This document shows positions 18,944-27,717 of a stretch of 64,000 nucleotides of DNA, in pieces. Where the stretch lies: assembly GCF_019455385.1 (NCBI RefSeq), contig NZ_JACOFR010000018.1, forward strand, positions 62,001 through 126,000, read 5' to 3'. Origin of the DNA: Bradyrhizobium sp. BR 10289 (lineage in GTDB: Bacteria; Pseudomonadota; Alphaproteobacteria; Rhizobiales; Xanthobacteraceae). A program made the position numbers and the translations under genes. Below the pieces are notes generated by a model. That model had not been told where the DNA came from. It did no database searches and saw only the letters and a program-made list of their open reading frames with translations. The stretch's first letter is position 1; the number at the start of each line of letters is the position of its first letter.

Positions 18944-20074
18944 ATGTCCACGTCCACCAAGCGCTGCTACTACGAAACCCTCGAAGTCGACCGCGACGCC
19001 GACGAGGGCAAGCTTAAATCGTCGTTCCGCAAGCTGGCGATGAAATTTCATCCCGACCGCAATCCCGGGGATGCGACCAGCGAGGTCAAGTTCAAGGAAA
19101 TCAACGAGGCCTATGAGGTCCTGAAAGACAAGGACAAGCGCGCCGCCTATGACCGCTACGGCCATGCGGCGTTCGAGCAGGGCGGCGGCGGTGCCGGCTT
19201 CGGCGCGGGCTTCGCCTCCTCTTTTTCCGACATTTTCGAAGATCTGTTCGGCATGGCCGGACAGCGCGGCGGCCGCGGCGGCCGCGAGCGCGGCGCCGAT
19301 CTGCGCTACAACATGGAAATCACCCTCGAGGAAGCCTTTGGCGGCAAGACTGCGCAGATCGAGATCCCGGTCTCGGTCACCTGCGAGGCCTGCTCGGGCA
19401 TTGGCGCCAAGGCCGGCACCAAGCCGAAGACCTGCTCGACCTGCGGCGGCGCCGGCCGCGTGCGGCAGTCGCAGGGCTTCTTCACGCTGGAGCGGACGTG
19501 TCCGGGCTGCCAGGGCCGCGGCCAGATGATCGAGGACGCCTGCCCGTCCTGCGCGGGCCAGGGCCGCGTTACCCGCGAGCGGACGCTCTCGGTGAACATT
19601 CCCCAGGGCGTCGAGGACGGCACCCGGATCAGGCTCGCCGGCGAAGGCGAGGCCGGGGTTCGCGGCGGCCCGCCCGGCGACCTCTACATCTTCCTGTCGC
19701 TGGCCCAGCACCAGCTGTTCCAGCGCGACGGCGCCGATCTGCACTGCAGGGTGCCGATCTCGATGGTGACGGCCGCCCTTGGTGGCGACTTCGAGGTGCC
19801 GACCATCGATGGCGGCAAAGCCAAGGTGAAAGTACCCGCCGGTACCCAGTCCGGTCGTCGATTCCGCATTGCATCAAAAGGCATGCCGGTGCTGCGCTCG
19901 CGCCAGACCGGTGACATGTATGTCCAGGTCGCGGTCGAGACCCCGCAAAACCTCACCAAGAAGCAGCAGGAATTGCTGGCCGAGTTCGAAAAGCTGTCCT
20001 CCGGCAATACCCAGCCGGAATCCGTCGGCTTCTTCGCCAAGGTCAAGGATCTGTTCAGCAATCGGGCGAGCTGA
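18944..20074 (+). CDS. dnaJ: Chaperone DnaJ (Hsp40)
   Basis: The 376-residue type I J-protein has the J domain with HPD at residues 36-38 and a Gly/Phe-rich linker (GGGGAGFGAGF). Four zinc-binding repeats follow, CEACSGIG, CSTCGGAG, CPGCQGRG and CPSCAGQG, and then the C-terminal client-binding barrels. It stimulates DnaK ATP hydrolysis and hands over substrates. It follows dnaK in the same direction after 240 bases that contain a hairpin, so the pair is likely a dnaKJ operon with possible differential expression. Confidence 0.98.
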   Translation: MSTSTKRCYYETLEVDRDADEGKLKSSFRKLAMKFHPDRNPGDATSEVKFKEINEAYEVLKDKDKRAAYDRYGHAAFEQGGGGAGFGAGFASSFSDIFEDLFGMAGQRGGRGGRERGADLRYNMEITLEEAFGGKTAQIEIPVSVTCEACSGIGAKAGTKPKTCSTCGGAGRVRQSQGFFTLERTCPGCQGRGQMIEDACPSCAGQGRVTRERTLSVNIPQGVEDGTRIRLAGEGEAGVRGGPPGDLYIFLSLAQHQLFQRDGADLHCRVPISMVTAALGGDFEVPTIDGGKAKVKVPAGTQSGRRFRIASKGMPVLRSRQTGDMYVQVAVETPQNLTKKQQELLAEFEKLSSGNTQPESVGFFAKVKDLFSNRAS

Positions 20075-20162
20075 CTCGTCTTGACCGTACCGCCTGCGGC
20101 CTATACCTGTTTATGACCATTTTCTGACACGCCGCGGTCCTGCGGTCCCGTCCGGTCCCGAC

Positions 20163-20762
20163 ATGCCATTGCCATCGTCCGCGCGTGCGTTGAAGAAGCC
20201 TCGTCTCGATGACGAGGTGCGTTTCCTCAGGTCGTGGATCGAAAAGCCGCTGCACATGGGCGCGGTGATGCCGTCCGGCAAGCTGCTGGCCCGGACCATG
20301 GCCCATTACGTCGACGTCGATTCCGACGCGCCGGTCGTCGAACTCGGGCCGGGCACCGGCGCCATCACCTCGGCGCTGGTCGAGCGGGGCGTCGATCCGA
20401 AGCGTCTCGTCCTCGTCGAATATGATCCCGGTTTCTGCGCGCTGCTGCGCGATCGTTTTCCGCAGGCCAAGGTGGTGCAGGGCGATGCCTATCGCCTGCG
20501 CGACACGCTCTGGAACGTGCTGAGCGCGCCGGCCAGCGCGGTGGTTTCCGGCCTGCCGCTGGTGACAAAACCGATGCTGACGCGGCTGCGGCTGATCCGC
20601 GACGCCTTCGCGGCGCTCGCGCCCGGCGCGCCCTTCGTCCAGTTCACCTATGCGGTGGTGCCGCCGATCCCGAAATCGCTGCCCGGCGTGTCCACAGAGG
20701 CCTCGGAACGGATCTGGATGAACCTTCCGCCGGCCCGCGTCTGGGTGTATCGCAAGGACTAA
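20163..20762 (+). CDS. pmtA: SAM-dependent methyltransferase, probable phospholipid N-methyltransferase PmtA
   Basis: The 199-residue protein has a class I SAM-binding motif (VVELGPGTGAITSAL) with the acidic residue in VLVEYDPGF. This short form resembles PmtA enzymes of rhizobia and Rhodobacter, which methylate phosphatidylethanolamine on the way to phosphatidylcholine. The N-terminal WIEKPLHMGAVMPSGKLLARTMA segment is typical of that group and of the related KsgA/Erm-like fold. It follows dnaJ by 88 bases. I recall pmtA lying near dnaKJ in Bradyrhizobium, which supports the call, but this is memory and not a search. Bradyrhizobia carry several such enzymes. Confidence 0.72.
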   Translation: MPLPSSARALKKPRLDDEVRFLRSWIEKPLHMGAVMPSGKLLARTMAHYVDVDSDAPVVELGPGTGAITSALVERGVDPKRLVLVEYDPGFCALLRDRFPQAKVVQGDAYRLRDTLWNVLSAPASAVVSGLPLVTKPMLTRLRLIRDAFAALAPGAPFVQFTYAVVPPIPKSLPGVSTEASERIWMNLPPARVWVYRKD

Positions 20763-20819
20763 TTCCGCCGGCTTCCTCTCATGCGCGGCGGGCTCGTTTC
20801 GCCGAACGTATGGAAGAGG

Positions 20820-21398
20820 ATGTCAGCCCCCAAAATCCTGGTCATTCCCGGCTCGCTCCGCACCGGCTCGCACAATGCGAAGCTGGCCGCGGTCATCGCC
20901 TATGAATTCGCCCAGGCCGGCGTCGACGTCACCCGCATCTCGCTCGCCGATTTTCCGCTGCCGATCTATGACGGCGATCTGCAGGCCAAATCGGGTGTCC
21001 CGAAGAACGCGGTCAATCTCAAGCGCATGATCGGCACGCACCACGGCGTGGTGTTCGTCTCGCCCGAATACAACGCCTCGGTGCCGCCCTTGCTGAAGAA
21101 CGCGATCGACTGGGTCAGCCGCGTGCAGGATCCGCACGAGGCGCGCGGCGAGGTGTTCCGCGACCGCGCCTTCGCGCTCGCCGGCGCCTCGCAGAGCCGG
21201 TTAGGAGCCGCCCGCGCGCTCCAGGCGCTCAGGCTGATCCTGACCTCCTGCCACGCCAATGTGATTGCCAGCCAGCTCACGCTCGCCTTTGCCGACCAGG
21301 CCTATGACGATATGGACAAGCTCAAGGACGAGGGCGATATCGCAGGGTTGAAGGAGCTGGTCGCGGAGTTGATCGACATTTCCCAACGCATGATGTGA
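20820..21398 (+). CDS. NADPH-dependent FMN reductase family protein
   Basis: The 192-residue flavodoxin-like protein starts APKILVIPGSLRTGSHNAKLA, the phosphate-binding loop of the NADPH:FMN reductase/quinone reductase family. It contains the SPEYNASVPPLLKNAIDWVSR motif that lines the flavin site. It probably reduces quinones or azo compounds using NAD(P)H and bound FMN in the cytoplasm; substrate is not evident. ATG 20820 is chosen because it precedes the first strand; an upstream in-frame ATG at 20781 has no ribosome-binding site. It is only seven bases from pyrF. Confidence 0.88.
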   Translation: MSAPKILVIPGSLRTGSHNAKLAAVIAYEFAQAGVDVTRISLADFPLPIYDGDLQAKSGVPKNAVNLKRMIGTHHGVVFVSPEYNASVPPLLKNAIDWVSRVQDPHEARGEVFRDRAFALAGASQSRLGAARALQALRLILTSCHANVIASQLTLAFADQAYDDMDKLKDEGDIAGLKELVAELIDISQRMM

Positions 21399-21404
21399 GG
21401 TGAC

Positions 21405-22115
21405 ATGACGCCAGCCGAGATCGCCCCAAAGGATCGCCTGATCGTCGCGCTCGATCTGCCCGGCGTTGATGCCGCGGAGGCGATGATCGCAAGGCTCGGC
21501 GACAGCGTCACATTCTACAAGATCGGCTATCGCCTGGCTTATGCCGGTGGCCTGCCGCTCGTCGCCAAGCTCGCCGACAAGGGCAAGAAAGTCTTTCTCG
21601 ATCTCAAGCTGCACGACATCGGCAACACCGTGATGCAGGGCGTCGAGAGCATCACGAAGTTAGGCGCGACCTTCCTCACCGTGCACGCCTATCCGCAGAC
21701 CATGAAAGGCGCCGTCGAGGGCCGCGGCTCCTCGAAGCTGAAGATCCTGGCGGTCACGGTGCTGACCTCCTACAACGAGGACGATCTGCACGCGGCCGGT
21801 TATCGGCTCGGCGTCTCCGAGCTTGTCGAGGCGCGCGCGCAGCAGGCGCAGGTGCTCGGCGTCGACGGCCTCGTGTCCTCGCCCGAGGAAGTCGGCAGCC
21901 TTCGCAAGATCGTCGGCCATCAGATGAGCCTCGTCACCCCCGGCATCCGCCCGGCGGGTTCGGCGACGGGCGACCAGAAGCGCATCATGACGCCCGGTCG
22001 CGCAATTGTCGCGGGCGCCGATTATTTGGTGGTCGGGCGTCCCGTGGTGGAAGCTGCCGATCCCAAGGCCATCGCAGAAGGCATCCATGCCGAGATTGCG
22101 CAAGCGCTCGGCTAA
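21405..22115 (+). CDS. pyrF: Orotidine 5'-phosphate decarboxylase
   Basis: The 236-residue TIM-barrel enzyme makes UMP from OMP, the final step of de novo pyrimidine synthesis. The catalytic signature is seen as FLDLKLHDIGNT, with paired Asp and Lys, and the phosphate-binding VTPGIRPAG and DYLVVGRPVVEA segments lie near the C-terminus. The start ATG overlaps the ribosome-binding region after the FMN reductase stop. The gene is followed at 22 bases by the DUF1330 gene. Confidence 0.97.
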   Translation: MTPAEIAPKDRLIVALDLPGVDAAEAMIARLGDSVTFYKIGYRLAYAGGLPLVAKLADKGKKVFLDLKLHDIGNTVMQGVESITKLGATFLTVHAYPQTMKGAVEGRGSSKLKILAVTVLTSYNEDDLHAAGYRLGVSELVEARAQQAQVLGVDGLVSSPEEVGSLRKIVGHQMSLVTPGIRPAGSATGDQKRIMTPGRAIVAGADYLVVGRPVVEAADPKAIAEGIHAEIAQALG

Positions 22116-22137
22116 TCAACAGCAAGGGAGAAGGATA

Positions 22138-22449
22138 ATGGCAAAAGGCTACTGGATCGGGCGCGTCGATGTGAACAATGACGAGGGCTACAAGCCTTAT
22201 GCCGTTGCCAACGGCCCGATCTTCAAGAAATGGGGCGGCCGCTTCGTCGTCCGCGCCGGCAAGTTCACCACCGTCGAAGGCGCCAGCCGCACCCGCAACG
22301 TCGTGATCGAATTCCCGAGCTACCAGACCGCGATCGACTGTTACAACTCGCCGGAATACCAGGCCAACATCAAGGTGCGCCAGCCGCACTCGGTCGCCGA
22401 CCTCATCATCATCGAGGGCTATGACGGCCCGCAGCCGCAGGACGGCTGA
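22138..22449 (+). CDS. DUF1330 family protein
   Basis: The 103-residue protein matches the DUF1330 ferredoxin-like fold: KGYWIGRVDVNNDEGYKPYA at the start, FVVRAGKFTTVEG in the middle and RNVVIEFPSYQTAIDCYNSPEYQ at the end. Members are small cytoplasmic dimers related to the ABM/EthD group; their reactions are mostly unknown. AAGGGAGAAGGATA precedes the ATG. Close spacing to pyrF suggests one transcript. No role in pyrimidine synthesis is implied by family knowledge. Confidence 0.88.
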   Translation: MAKGYWIGRVDVNNDEGYKPYAVANGPIFKKWGGRFVVRAGKFTTVEGASRTRNVVIEFPSYQTAIDCYNSPEYQANIKVRQPHSVADLIIIEGYDGPQPQDG

Positions 22450-22462
22450 GGCCGGATCAAGC

Positions 22463-22592
22463 TCCGTCATGGCCGGGCATAGCCGTCCGAAGGACGGCGT
22501 CGCTTCCGCTCGCCTATGACCCGGCCACCCATGTCTTTGCCTCATGCGTGTGGCGCCTCGTGGATGCCCGGGACGAGCCCGGGCATATGACG
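22463..22592. repeat. Extragenic element with two perfect hairpins
   Basis: GCCGTCC arms with a 3-base loop lie at 22482-22498, and ATGCCCGGG arms with a 5-base loop lie at 22564-22586. The left end CGTCATGGCCGGGCAT and right end GGGCATATGACGG are imperfect complements of one another. The element separates the DUF1330 gene from dapB in a tandem gap, and related sequences are common in bradyrhizobial intergenic regions as far as I recall. Confidence 0.72.
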
Positions 22593-22662
22593 GTGGAGTT
22601 TGCGCCCTCGGTTGCCGGAACTGCGTCCCCCCGCTACAACGGCCCCCGAAGAGGATCGCACC

Positions 22663-23481
22663 ATGTCCGACATGCGCTTGATTGTTGCTGGAGCCGGCGG
22701 CCGGATGGGCCGCGCGCTGGTGCGGGCGATTGCCGAGAGCAAAGGCGCGGTTCTGGCGGGCGCGCTGGAGGCGCCGGGCTCCGAGCTGCTCGGCAAGGAT
22801 TCCGGCGTGCTCGCAGGCCTCCCGGCCAACGGCGTCAAGCTCTCGGCCGATCTCTGGGCGATGTCGAAGGAGGCCGACGGCATCCTCGATTTCACGGTGC
22901 CGGCCGCGACCATCGCCAATGTCGCGATCGCGGCCGAGCGCGGCATCGTCCATGTCGTCGGCACCACCGGCCTGTCGGGCTCCGACAACGCGGTGATCAA
23001 GAGCGTCACCAACCGCGCAGTCGTGGTGCAGTCAGGCAATATGAGCCTCGGCGTCAATCTGCTCGCCGCCGTGGTCAAACGCGTCGCCAAGGCACTCGAT
23101 GAAAGCTTCGACATCGAGATCGTCGAAACCCATCACCGCATGAAGGTCGATGCGCCCTCCGGCACCGCGCTGATGCTGGGCCAGGCCGCGGCTGCCGGTC
23201 GCGGCATCCCGCTCGACGAGGCGCATTCGGAACGCGGCCGTGACGGCATCACCGGCGCGCGCAAGCCGGGCGCGATCGGCTTTGCGTCGGTGCGCGGCGG
23301 CACCGTTGCCGGCGATCACAGCGTGACCTTCCTCGGTCCGTTCGAGCGCCTGACGTTGTCGCATCAGGCCGAGGACCGCATGCTGTTCGCGCACGGCGCG
23401 CTGAAGGCGGCGCTGTGGGCGCACGGCAAGACGCCGGGGCACTACTCCATGGCCGACGTGCTCGGCCTGTCCGACATCTGA
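22663..23481 (+). CDS. dapB: 4-hydroxy-tetrahydrodipicolinate reductase
   Basis: The 272-residue enzyme catalyses the NAD(P)H-dependent step of the lysine/diaminopimelate pathway. It has an N-terminal nucleotide-binding loop (VAGAGGRMGRAL), DFTVPAATIAN, the catalytic block EIVETHHRMKVDAPSGTAL and the C-terminal AEDRMLFAHGALKAALWA. ATG 22663 gives the usual N-terminus. It lies 18 bases ahead of gpmA and is probably co-transcribed with it. Confidence 0.97.
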   Translation: MSDMRLIVAGAGGRMGRALVRAIAESKGAVLAGALEAPGSELLGKDSGVLAGLPANGVKLSADLWAMSKEADGILDFTVPAATIANVAIAAERGIVHVVGTTGLSGSDNAVIKSVTNRAVVVQSGNMSLGVNLLAAVVKRVAKALDESFDIEIVETHHRMKVDAPSGTALMLGQAAAAGRGIPLDEAHSERGRDGITGARKPGAIGFASVRGGTVAGDHSVTFLGPFERLTLSHQAEDRMLFAHGALKAALWAHGKTPGHYSMADVLGLSDI

Positions 23482-23499
23482 ACCAACGGAATGGAATCA

Positions 23500-24123
23500 A
23501 TGAGCGAACGTCTTCTCGTGCTCGTGCGCCACGGCCAGAGCGAATGGAATCTGAAGAACCTGTTCACGGGCTGGAAGGATCCGGATCTCACCGAACTCGG
23601 CGTCAAGGAAGCCACCGAAGCCGGCCGCAAGCTGAAGGCACAGGGGCTCCAGTTCGACGTCGCCTACACCTCGGCGCTGACCCGCGCGCAGCACACGCTC
23701 GAGCTCATCCTCGGCGAGCTCGGTCAGAAGGGCTTGCCGACCACGAAGAACCTCGCGCTGAACGAGCGTGACTACGGCGATCTCTCCGGCCTCAACAAGG
23801 ACGACGCCCGCAAGAAATGGGGTGAGGACCAGGTGCTGATCTGGCGCCGCTCCTACGACGTGCCGCCGCCCGGCGGCGAAAGCCTGAAGGACACGCTGGC
23901 GCGCGCGCTGCCATACTACGTGCAGGAGATCCTGCCCGGCGTGCTCAACGGCAAGCGCACCCTCGTCGCCGCCCACGGCAATTCGCTGCGCGCGCTGATC
24001 ATGGTGCTGGAGAAGCTGTCGCCGGAGGGCATTTTGAAGCGCGAGCTCGCGACCGGCGTTCCGATCATCTACCGGCTCAATGCGGATTCGACTGTGGCCT
24101 CGAAGCTGGATCTGGCGGGCTAG
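23500..24123 (+). CDS. gpmA: 2,3-bisphosphoglycerate-dependent phosphoglycerate mutase
   Basis: The 207-residue enzyme interconverts 3- and 2-phosphoglycerate. The phosphorylated histidine is in VLVRHGQSEWN, and the second histidine in VAAHGNSLRALI. LNERDYGDLSGLNKDDARKKWG and RRSYDVPPPGGESL are specific for the cofactor-dependent mutase and not for generic phosphatases of the superfamily. It is about 40 residues shorter than the E. coli enzyme, as is normal in rhizobia. ATG 23500 lies three codons inside an alternative ATG. Confidence 0.95.
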   Translation: MSERLLVLVRHGQSEWNLKNLFTGWKDPDLTELGVKEATEAGRKLKAQGLQFDVAYTSALTRAQHTLELILGELGQKGLPTTKNLALNERDYGDLSGLNKDDARKKWGEDQVLIWRRSYDVPPPGGESLKDTLARALPYYVQEILPGVLNGKRTLVAAHGNSLRALIMVLEKLSPEGILKRELATGVPIIYRLNADSTVASKLDLAG

Positions 24124-24151
24124 GTTTCGCCGCAAGCGCGGTCCCGTAGTG

Positions 24152-24245
24152 CCGTAGGGTGGGCAAAGCGTAGCGTGCCCACGTACTCTTTGCGATTGAG
24201 AGAGATGGTGGGCACGGCGCAAGAGCGCCTTTGCCCACCCTACGA
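24152..24245. repeat. Extragenic palindrome, GTAGGGTGGGCAAAG family, copy 1
   Basis: Outer arms of 16 bases (24153-24168 and 24229-24244) are perfect complements, and inner arms GTGCCCAC and GTGGGCAC pair as well. It sits between the converging ends of gpmA and the DNA-methyltransferase gene. A near-identical copy lies at 38417-38509, also at a convergent junction. Confidence 0.9.
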
Positions 24246-24266
24246 AATCTTCGCCTGGGGCGACGA

Positions 24267-25163
24267 TCACTGCATCCCCAGCTGCCCGGCCTCCCAGCCC
24301 AGCATCGCCTGCTTGCGCGTGATGCCCCAGTGATAGCCCGTCAGCGTGCCGCTCTTGCCGAGCGCGCGGTGGCAGGGGACGACAAACGACACCGGGTTCT
24401 TGCCGACCGCGGCGCCGACGGCGCGCGAGGCCTTCGGCCGATCGATGTTGCAGGCGATGTCGGAATAGGACACCGCGCGGCCCATCGGGATCTTCAGCAG
24501 CGTCTCCCACACCCGCACCTCGAAATCGGTGCCGATCATCACCACTCGCAGCGGCTGATCCGGCCGCCACAGTTTTGTGTCGAAGATGCGCTGCGCCAGC
24601 GCCGCGGTGCCGTCGTGATCTTCGACATAGGTGGCGTTCGGCCAGCGCCGCGTCATGTCGGCGAGGGAGGCCTGCTCCTCGCCGGGATCGGCAAAGGCGA
24701 GGCCTGAGAGGCCACGATCGGTCGCGATCACGATCGCCGTGCCGAACGGCGAGGGATGGAAGCCGTAGCGCAGGGTGAGCCCGGCGCCGCCGTTCTTCCA
24801 CTCGCCCGGCGACATCGCTTCATGGGTGACGAAGAGATCGTGCAGCCGGCCGGGACCCGAGAGACCGGAATCGAGCGCCGCATCGAGGATGCTCGCGGAA
24901 TCCCGCAAGAGCCCCTTGGCGTGGTCCAGGGTCAGCGCCTGCATGAAGGCCTTCGGCGTGATCGAGGCCCAGCGGCGGAACAGATGGTGCAGTTCATCCG
25001 GCGTGACGCCGGCGGCATCCGCCATCGCCTCGATGGTCGGCTGCGCGCGCCAGTTTGCCGAGATGAACGCGATCGCCCGGCGCACCGAATCATAATCGCG
25101 GAGCGCGGCGTTCTGGGAGCCCGGCCTGGCCAGGCGTTGGTCATGAATGGCGAGTGTCATCAT
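24267..25163 (-). CDS. AraC-domain/O6-methylguanine-DNA methyltransferase (Ada/Ogt type)
   Basis: The 298-residue protein fuses an N-terminal AraC-like helix-turn-helix (about residues 20-125, with PTIEAMADAAGVTPDELHHLFRR) to a C-terminal alkyl-transfer domain. The acceptor cysteine is in FVVPCHRAL and the winged-helix DNA-binding segment is ASRAVGAAVGKNPV. It removes alkyl groups from O6-alkylguanine by suicide transfer. The N-terminal zinc/methylphosphotriester domain of E. coli Ada is missing, so methyl-triggered activation of the Ada type is unlikely. It stands alone, convergent with gpmA. Confidence 0.93.
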   Translation of the reverse strand: MMTLAIHDQRLARPGSQNAALRDYDSVRRAIAFISANWRAQPTIEAMADAAGVTPDELHHLFRRWASITPKAFMQALTLDHAKGLLRDSASILDAALDSGLSGPGRLHDLFVTHEAMSPGEWKNGGAGLTLRYGFHPSPFGTAIVIATDRGLSGLAFADPGEEQASLADMTRRWPNATYVEDHDGTAALAQRIFDTKLWRPDQPLRVVMIGTDFEVRVWETLLKIPMGRAVSYSDIACNIDRPKASRAVGAAVGKNPVSFVVPCHRALGKSGTLTGYHWGITRKQAMLGWEAGQLGMQ

Positions 25164-25219
25164 GAGCGGAAATGTAGGAGAGCGACGGCGGCGAAACCAC
25201 CCGATTTCCGACCCGCCGG

Positions 25220-25738
25220 TCAGCTGATCGGGTTGTAGGTCGGGCCGCGCCTCGCGGCATTCAGGGCTTCGACCAAGCCCTTGTAGAAGCTGGTCTTTTC
25301 CTCAGGTCCGAGGAAGCTCGCGATGCGCAGCCGATGGCCGCGCGAGATCAGATAGAGATGCTCGAGGCCAAAGTCCTCGTCGACCTCCTGGTCGAGCCGG
25401 ACCCAGAGCGGGTTGAAGGTCCATTCGGCAACCGCGCCGCGATGGCTGACGCGCCGTACCCGCAATTCGGTCGGCGTCACCACGATCTCCTCGCTGGCCC
25501 GCGCGCTGCGGAAATTCACCCTGAAGGCCCACCAGATCACGAGCACGTCGAGGCCGAAGAAGCCGAACACCGGCCACGCCCCCATCATCAGGAAGACGAG
25601 CCCCGTGACGAAGCTGACCACGCTCAGGAACAGCATCACGGCGAGGAAGCCGGTGCGGTTCAGCGAGCGGTGCGGCGTCAGCAGCGCCGAGAAGATTTGC
25701 ACCTCTCTCTCGCGCTCAATTTCGTTGCCTGTGCTCAT
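25220..25738 (-). CDS. DUF2244 family membrane protein
   Basis: The 172-residue protein has two adjacent transmembrane segments (about residues 30-75: FLAVMLFLSVVSFVTGLVFL and PVFGFFGLDVLVIWW). A soluble domain follows with the RVRRVSHRG and WTFNPLWVRLDQ motifs of DUF2244. Function is unknown. It is divergent from nth with only 22 bases between the two start codons, an arrangement I recognise from other alphaproteobacteria, so the two promoters must overlap each other's coding regions. Confidence 0.85.
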   Translation of the reverse strand: MSTGNEIEREREVQIFSALLTPHRSLNRTGFLAVMLFLSVVSFVTGLVFLMMGAWPVFGFFGLDVLVIWWAFRVNFRSARASEEIVVTPTELRVRRVSHRGAVAEWTFNPLWVRLDQEVDEDFGLEHLYLISRGHRLRIASFLGPEEKTSFYKGLVEALNAARRGPTYNPIS

Positions 25739-25760
25739 CGTCCCTCAGTATATCCCGATC

Positions 25761-26528
25761 ATGGCGAAAATCACCCGCAAGCCGGCCCCGCGCAAAGCCG
25801 CCGTGCCGAAGAAAAAGGCAAAGGCGGCCGTCGCAAAGCGCAAGCCTGCCAAGACATCAGCGCCGGCGAAGAAATCACTGAAAGCTCAAAAACCCTGGAC
25901 GCCGGCTGAGGTTCACGAGGTCTTCGACCGTTTCCGCAAGGCCAATCCGGAGCCGAAGGGCGAGCTCGAGCACGTCAATCCGTTCACGCTGCTGGTTGCC
26001 GTGGTGCTGTCGGCGCAGGCGACCGACGCCGGCGTCAACAAGGCCACGCGCGCCCTGTTCGAGATCGCCGACACGCCGCAGAAGATGCTCGACCTCGGCG
26101 AGGAGCGCCTGCGCGACTACATCAAGACCATCGGCCTCTATCGCACCAAGGCGAAGAACGTCATTGCGCTGTCGGCCAAACTGCTCAGCGATTTCGGCGG
26201 CGAGGTGCCGCGCACGCGCGCCGGGATCGAGTCGCTGCCGGGCGCCGGGCGCAAGACCGCCAATGTCGTGCTCAACATGGCCTTCGGCGAGCACACCATG
26301 GCGGTCGACACCCATGTCTTCCGGGTCGGCAATCGCACGGGCCTTGCGCCCGGCAAGACCCCGCTCGAAGTCGAGCTCGGTCTCGAAAAGATCATTCCGG
26401 CCGAATTCATGCTGCACGCCCATCATTGGCTGATCCTGCACGGCCGCTATACTTGCCTCGCGCGCAAGCCGCGCTGTGAGGTATGCCTGATCAACGATCT
26501 CTGCCGCTGGCCAGAGAAGACGGTGTGA
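25761..26528 (+). CDS. nth: Endonuclease III
   Basis: The 255-residue DNA glycosylase/AP lyase removes oxidised pyrimidines. The helix-hairpin-helix LPGAGRKTANVVLN carries the catalytic lysine, the aspartate is in AVDTHVFRVGNR, and the C-terminal cluster binds [4Fe-4S] through CLARKPRCEVCLINDLC. The first 45 residues form a Lys/Ala/Pro-rich basic tail absent from E. coli Nth; it may help DNA binding. ATG 25761 follows GAT-rich sequence without a strong ribosome-binding site. Confidence 0.96.
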   Translation: MAKITRKPAPRKAAVPKKKAKAAVAKRKPAKTSAPAKKSLKAQKPWTPAEVHEVFDRFRKANPEPKGELEHVNPFTLLVAVVLSAQATDAGVNKATRALFEIADTPQKMLDLGEERLRDYIKTIGLYRTKAKNVIALSAKLLSDFGGEVPRTRAGIESLPGAGRKTANVVLNMAFGEHTMAVDTHVFRVGNRTGLAPGKTPLEVELGLEKIIPAEFMLHAHHWLILHGRYTCLARKPRCEVCLINDLCRWPEKTV

Positions 26529-26577
26529 GGGCGGCGGTGAGCTTGGTGTTCGGACAAAGTCGTTTTGGGGATATGTC

Positions 26578-27717
26578 GTGAGTCAGCAGGAACAGATCTC
26601 GTCGTCGCCACCGCCTGCCACCGCACCGGCCCTTCCGCCAAAGCCCACACAGCCTCCGGCGACCTCGCTCTGGAGCCGGCTGGCGATCCCGCTGTTCGCC
26701 GTCATCGTCGCGCTGGCCTTCGTCGCACTGGCGACGCTGCGCTTCGACGAATGGGTCGGCAATGCCGCGGTTCAGACCACCAATGACGCCTATGTGCGCG
26801 CCGACCTGACGCGGCTCGCAAGCCGCGTCTCCGGTGAGGTGCTGACCGTCGCCGTCACCGACTTCCAGCGCGTCAAGGCCGGCGATCTCCTGATCCAGAT
26901 CGATCCTGCCGATTATCAGGCTCAGGTCGCGCAAGCCGAGGCCGCGGTTGCCGCCGCGCAAGCCGTGCTCGACAATCTGGCCAACCAGATCGAGCTGCAA
27001 TATGCGACGATCGCCCAGGCTGAGGCCGCGCGGCTGTCGGCGGAAGCGCTGGAGGTCGAGGCGAAGCAGGAGCAGGAGCGCCAGCAGTCGCTGTCGCAAA
27101 CCGAAGCCGGCACGCGGCAGCGGCTCGAACAGGCGGTCGCGGGACTTGCCAAGGCGCAGGCCGATGTGCGCGCGAGCCGCGCCGTGATCGCAGCCCAGCA
27201 GCATCAACTCGAGGTGCTGCAAGGCACCAGGAAGCAGCGCGCCGCCGACCTCGATGCCAGCAAGGCGACACTGGCGAGCGTCAAGCTGAAGCTTGGCTAT
27301 ACCAGGATCACCGCGCCGTTCGACGGCGTCGTCGGCGAGCGCCAGGTGCAGCCCGGCGATTACGTCAACATCGGCACCAACCTCATCAACGTCGTGCCGC
27401 TGCCGAAGGTCTATGTGATCGCGAACTACAAGGAGACCCAGCTGACGCATGTTGCGCCGGGCCAGCCGGTCGAGATCACCGTCGACAGTTTTCCGCGCGA
27501 GAAGCTGCGCGGCAAGGTCGAGCGTATCGCGCCGGCGACCGGCGCGCAGGTCGCCTTGCTGCCGCCCGACAATGCCACCGGAAATTTCACAAAAGTCGTG
27601 CAGCGCATTCCCGTGCGGATCCAGTTCGACGACAACCAGCCATTGCTGACGCGGCTGGTGCCGGGCATGTCGGTCGTCACCAGCATCGACACGAAGGGTG
27701 CGAATGGCGGAAAATGA
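26578..27717 (+). CDS. EmrA/HlyD-type membrane fusion protein
   Basis: The 379-residue periplasmic adaptor has one N-terminal transmembrane segment (about residues 37-58). It has the split biotinyl-lipoyl domain (VLTVAVTDFQRVKAGDLLIQID and YTRITAPFDGVVGERQV) and a long coiled-coil hairpin rich in Ala, Glu and Gln between them. It links an inner-membrane MFS pump to an outer-membrane channel. The start is GTG, because the ATG five bases earlier is out of frame. It overlaps the MFS gene by 14 bases, so the pair forms an EmrAB-like exporter. No regulator adjoins it. Confidence 0.93.
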   Translation: MSQQEQISSSPPPATAPALPPKPTQPPATSLWSRLAIPLFAVIVALAFVALATLRFDEWVGNAAVQTTNDAYVRADLTRLASRVSGEVLTVAVTDFQRVKAGDLLIQIDPADYQAQVAQAEAAVAAAQAVLDNLANQIELQYATIAQAEAARLSAEALEVEAKQEQERQQSLSQTEAGTRQRLEQAVAGLAKAQADVRASRAVIAAQQHQLEVLQGTRKQRAADLDASKATLASVKLKLGYTRITAPFDGVVGERQVQPGDYVNIGTNLINVVPLPKVYVIANYKETQLTHVAPGQPVEITVDSFPREKLRGKVERIAPATGAQVALLPPDNATGNFTKVVQRIPVRIQFDDNQPLLTRLVPGMSVVTSIDTKGANGGK

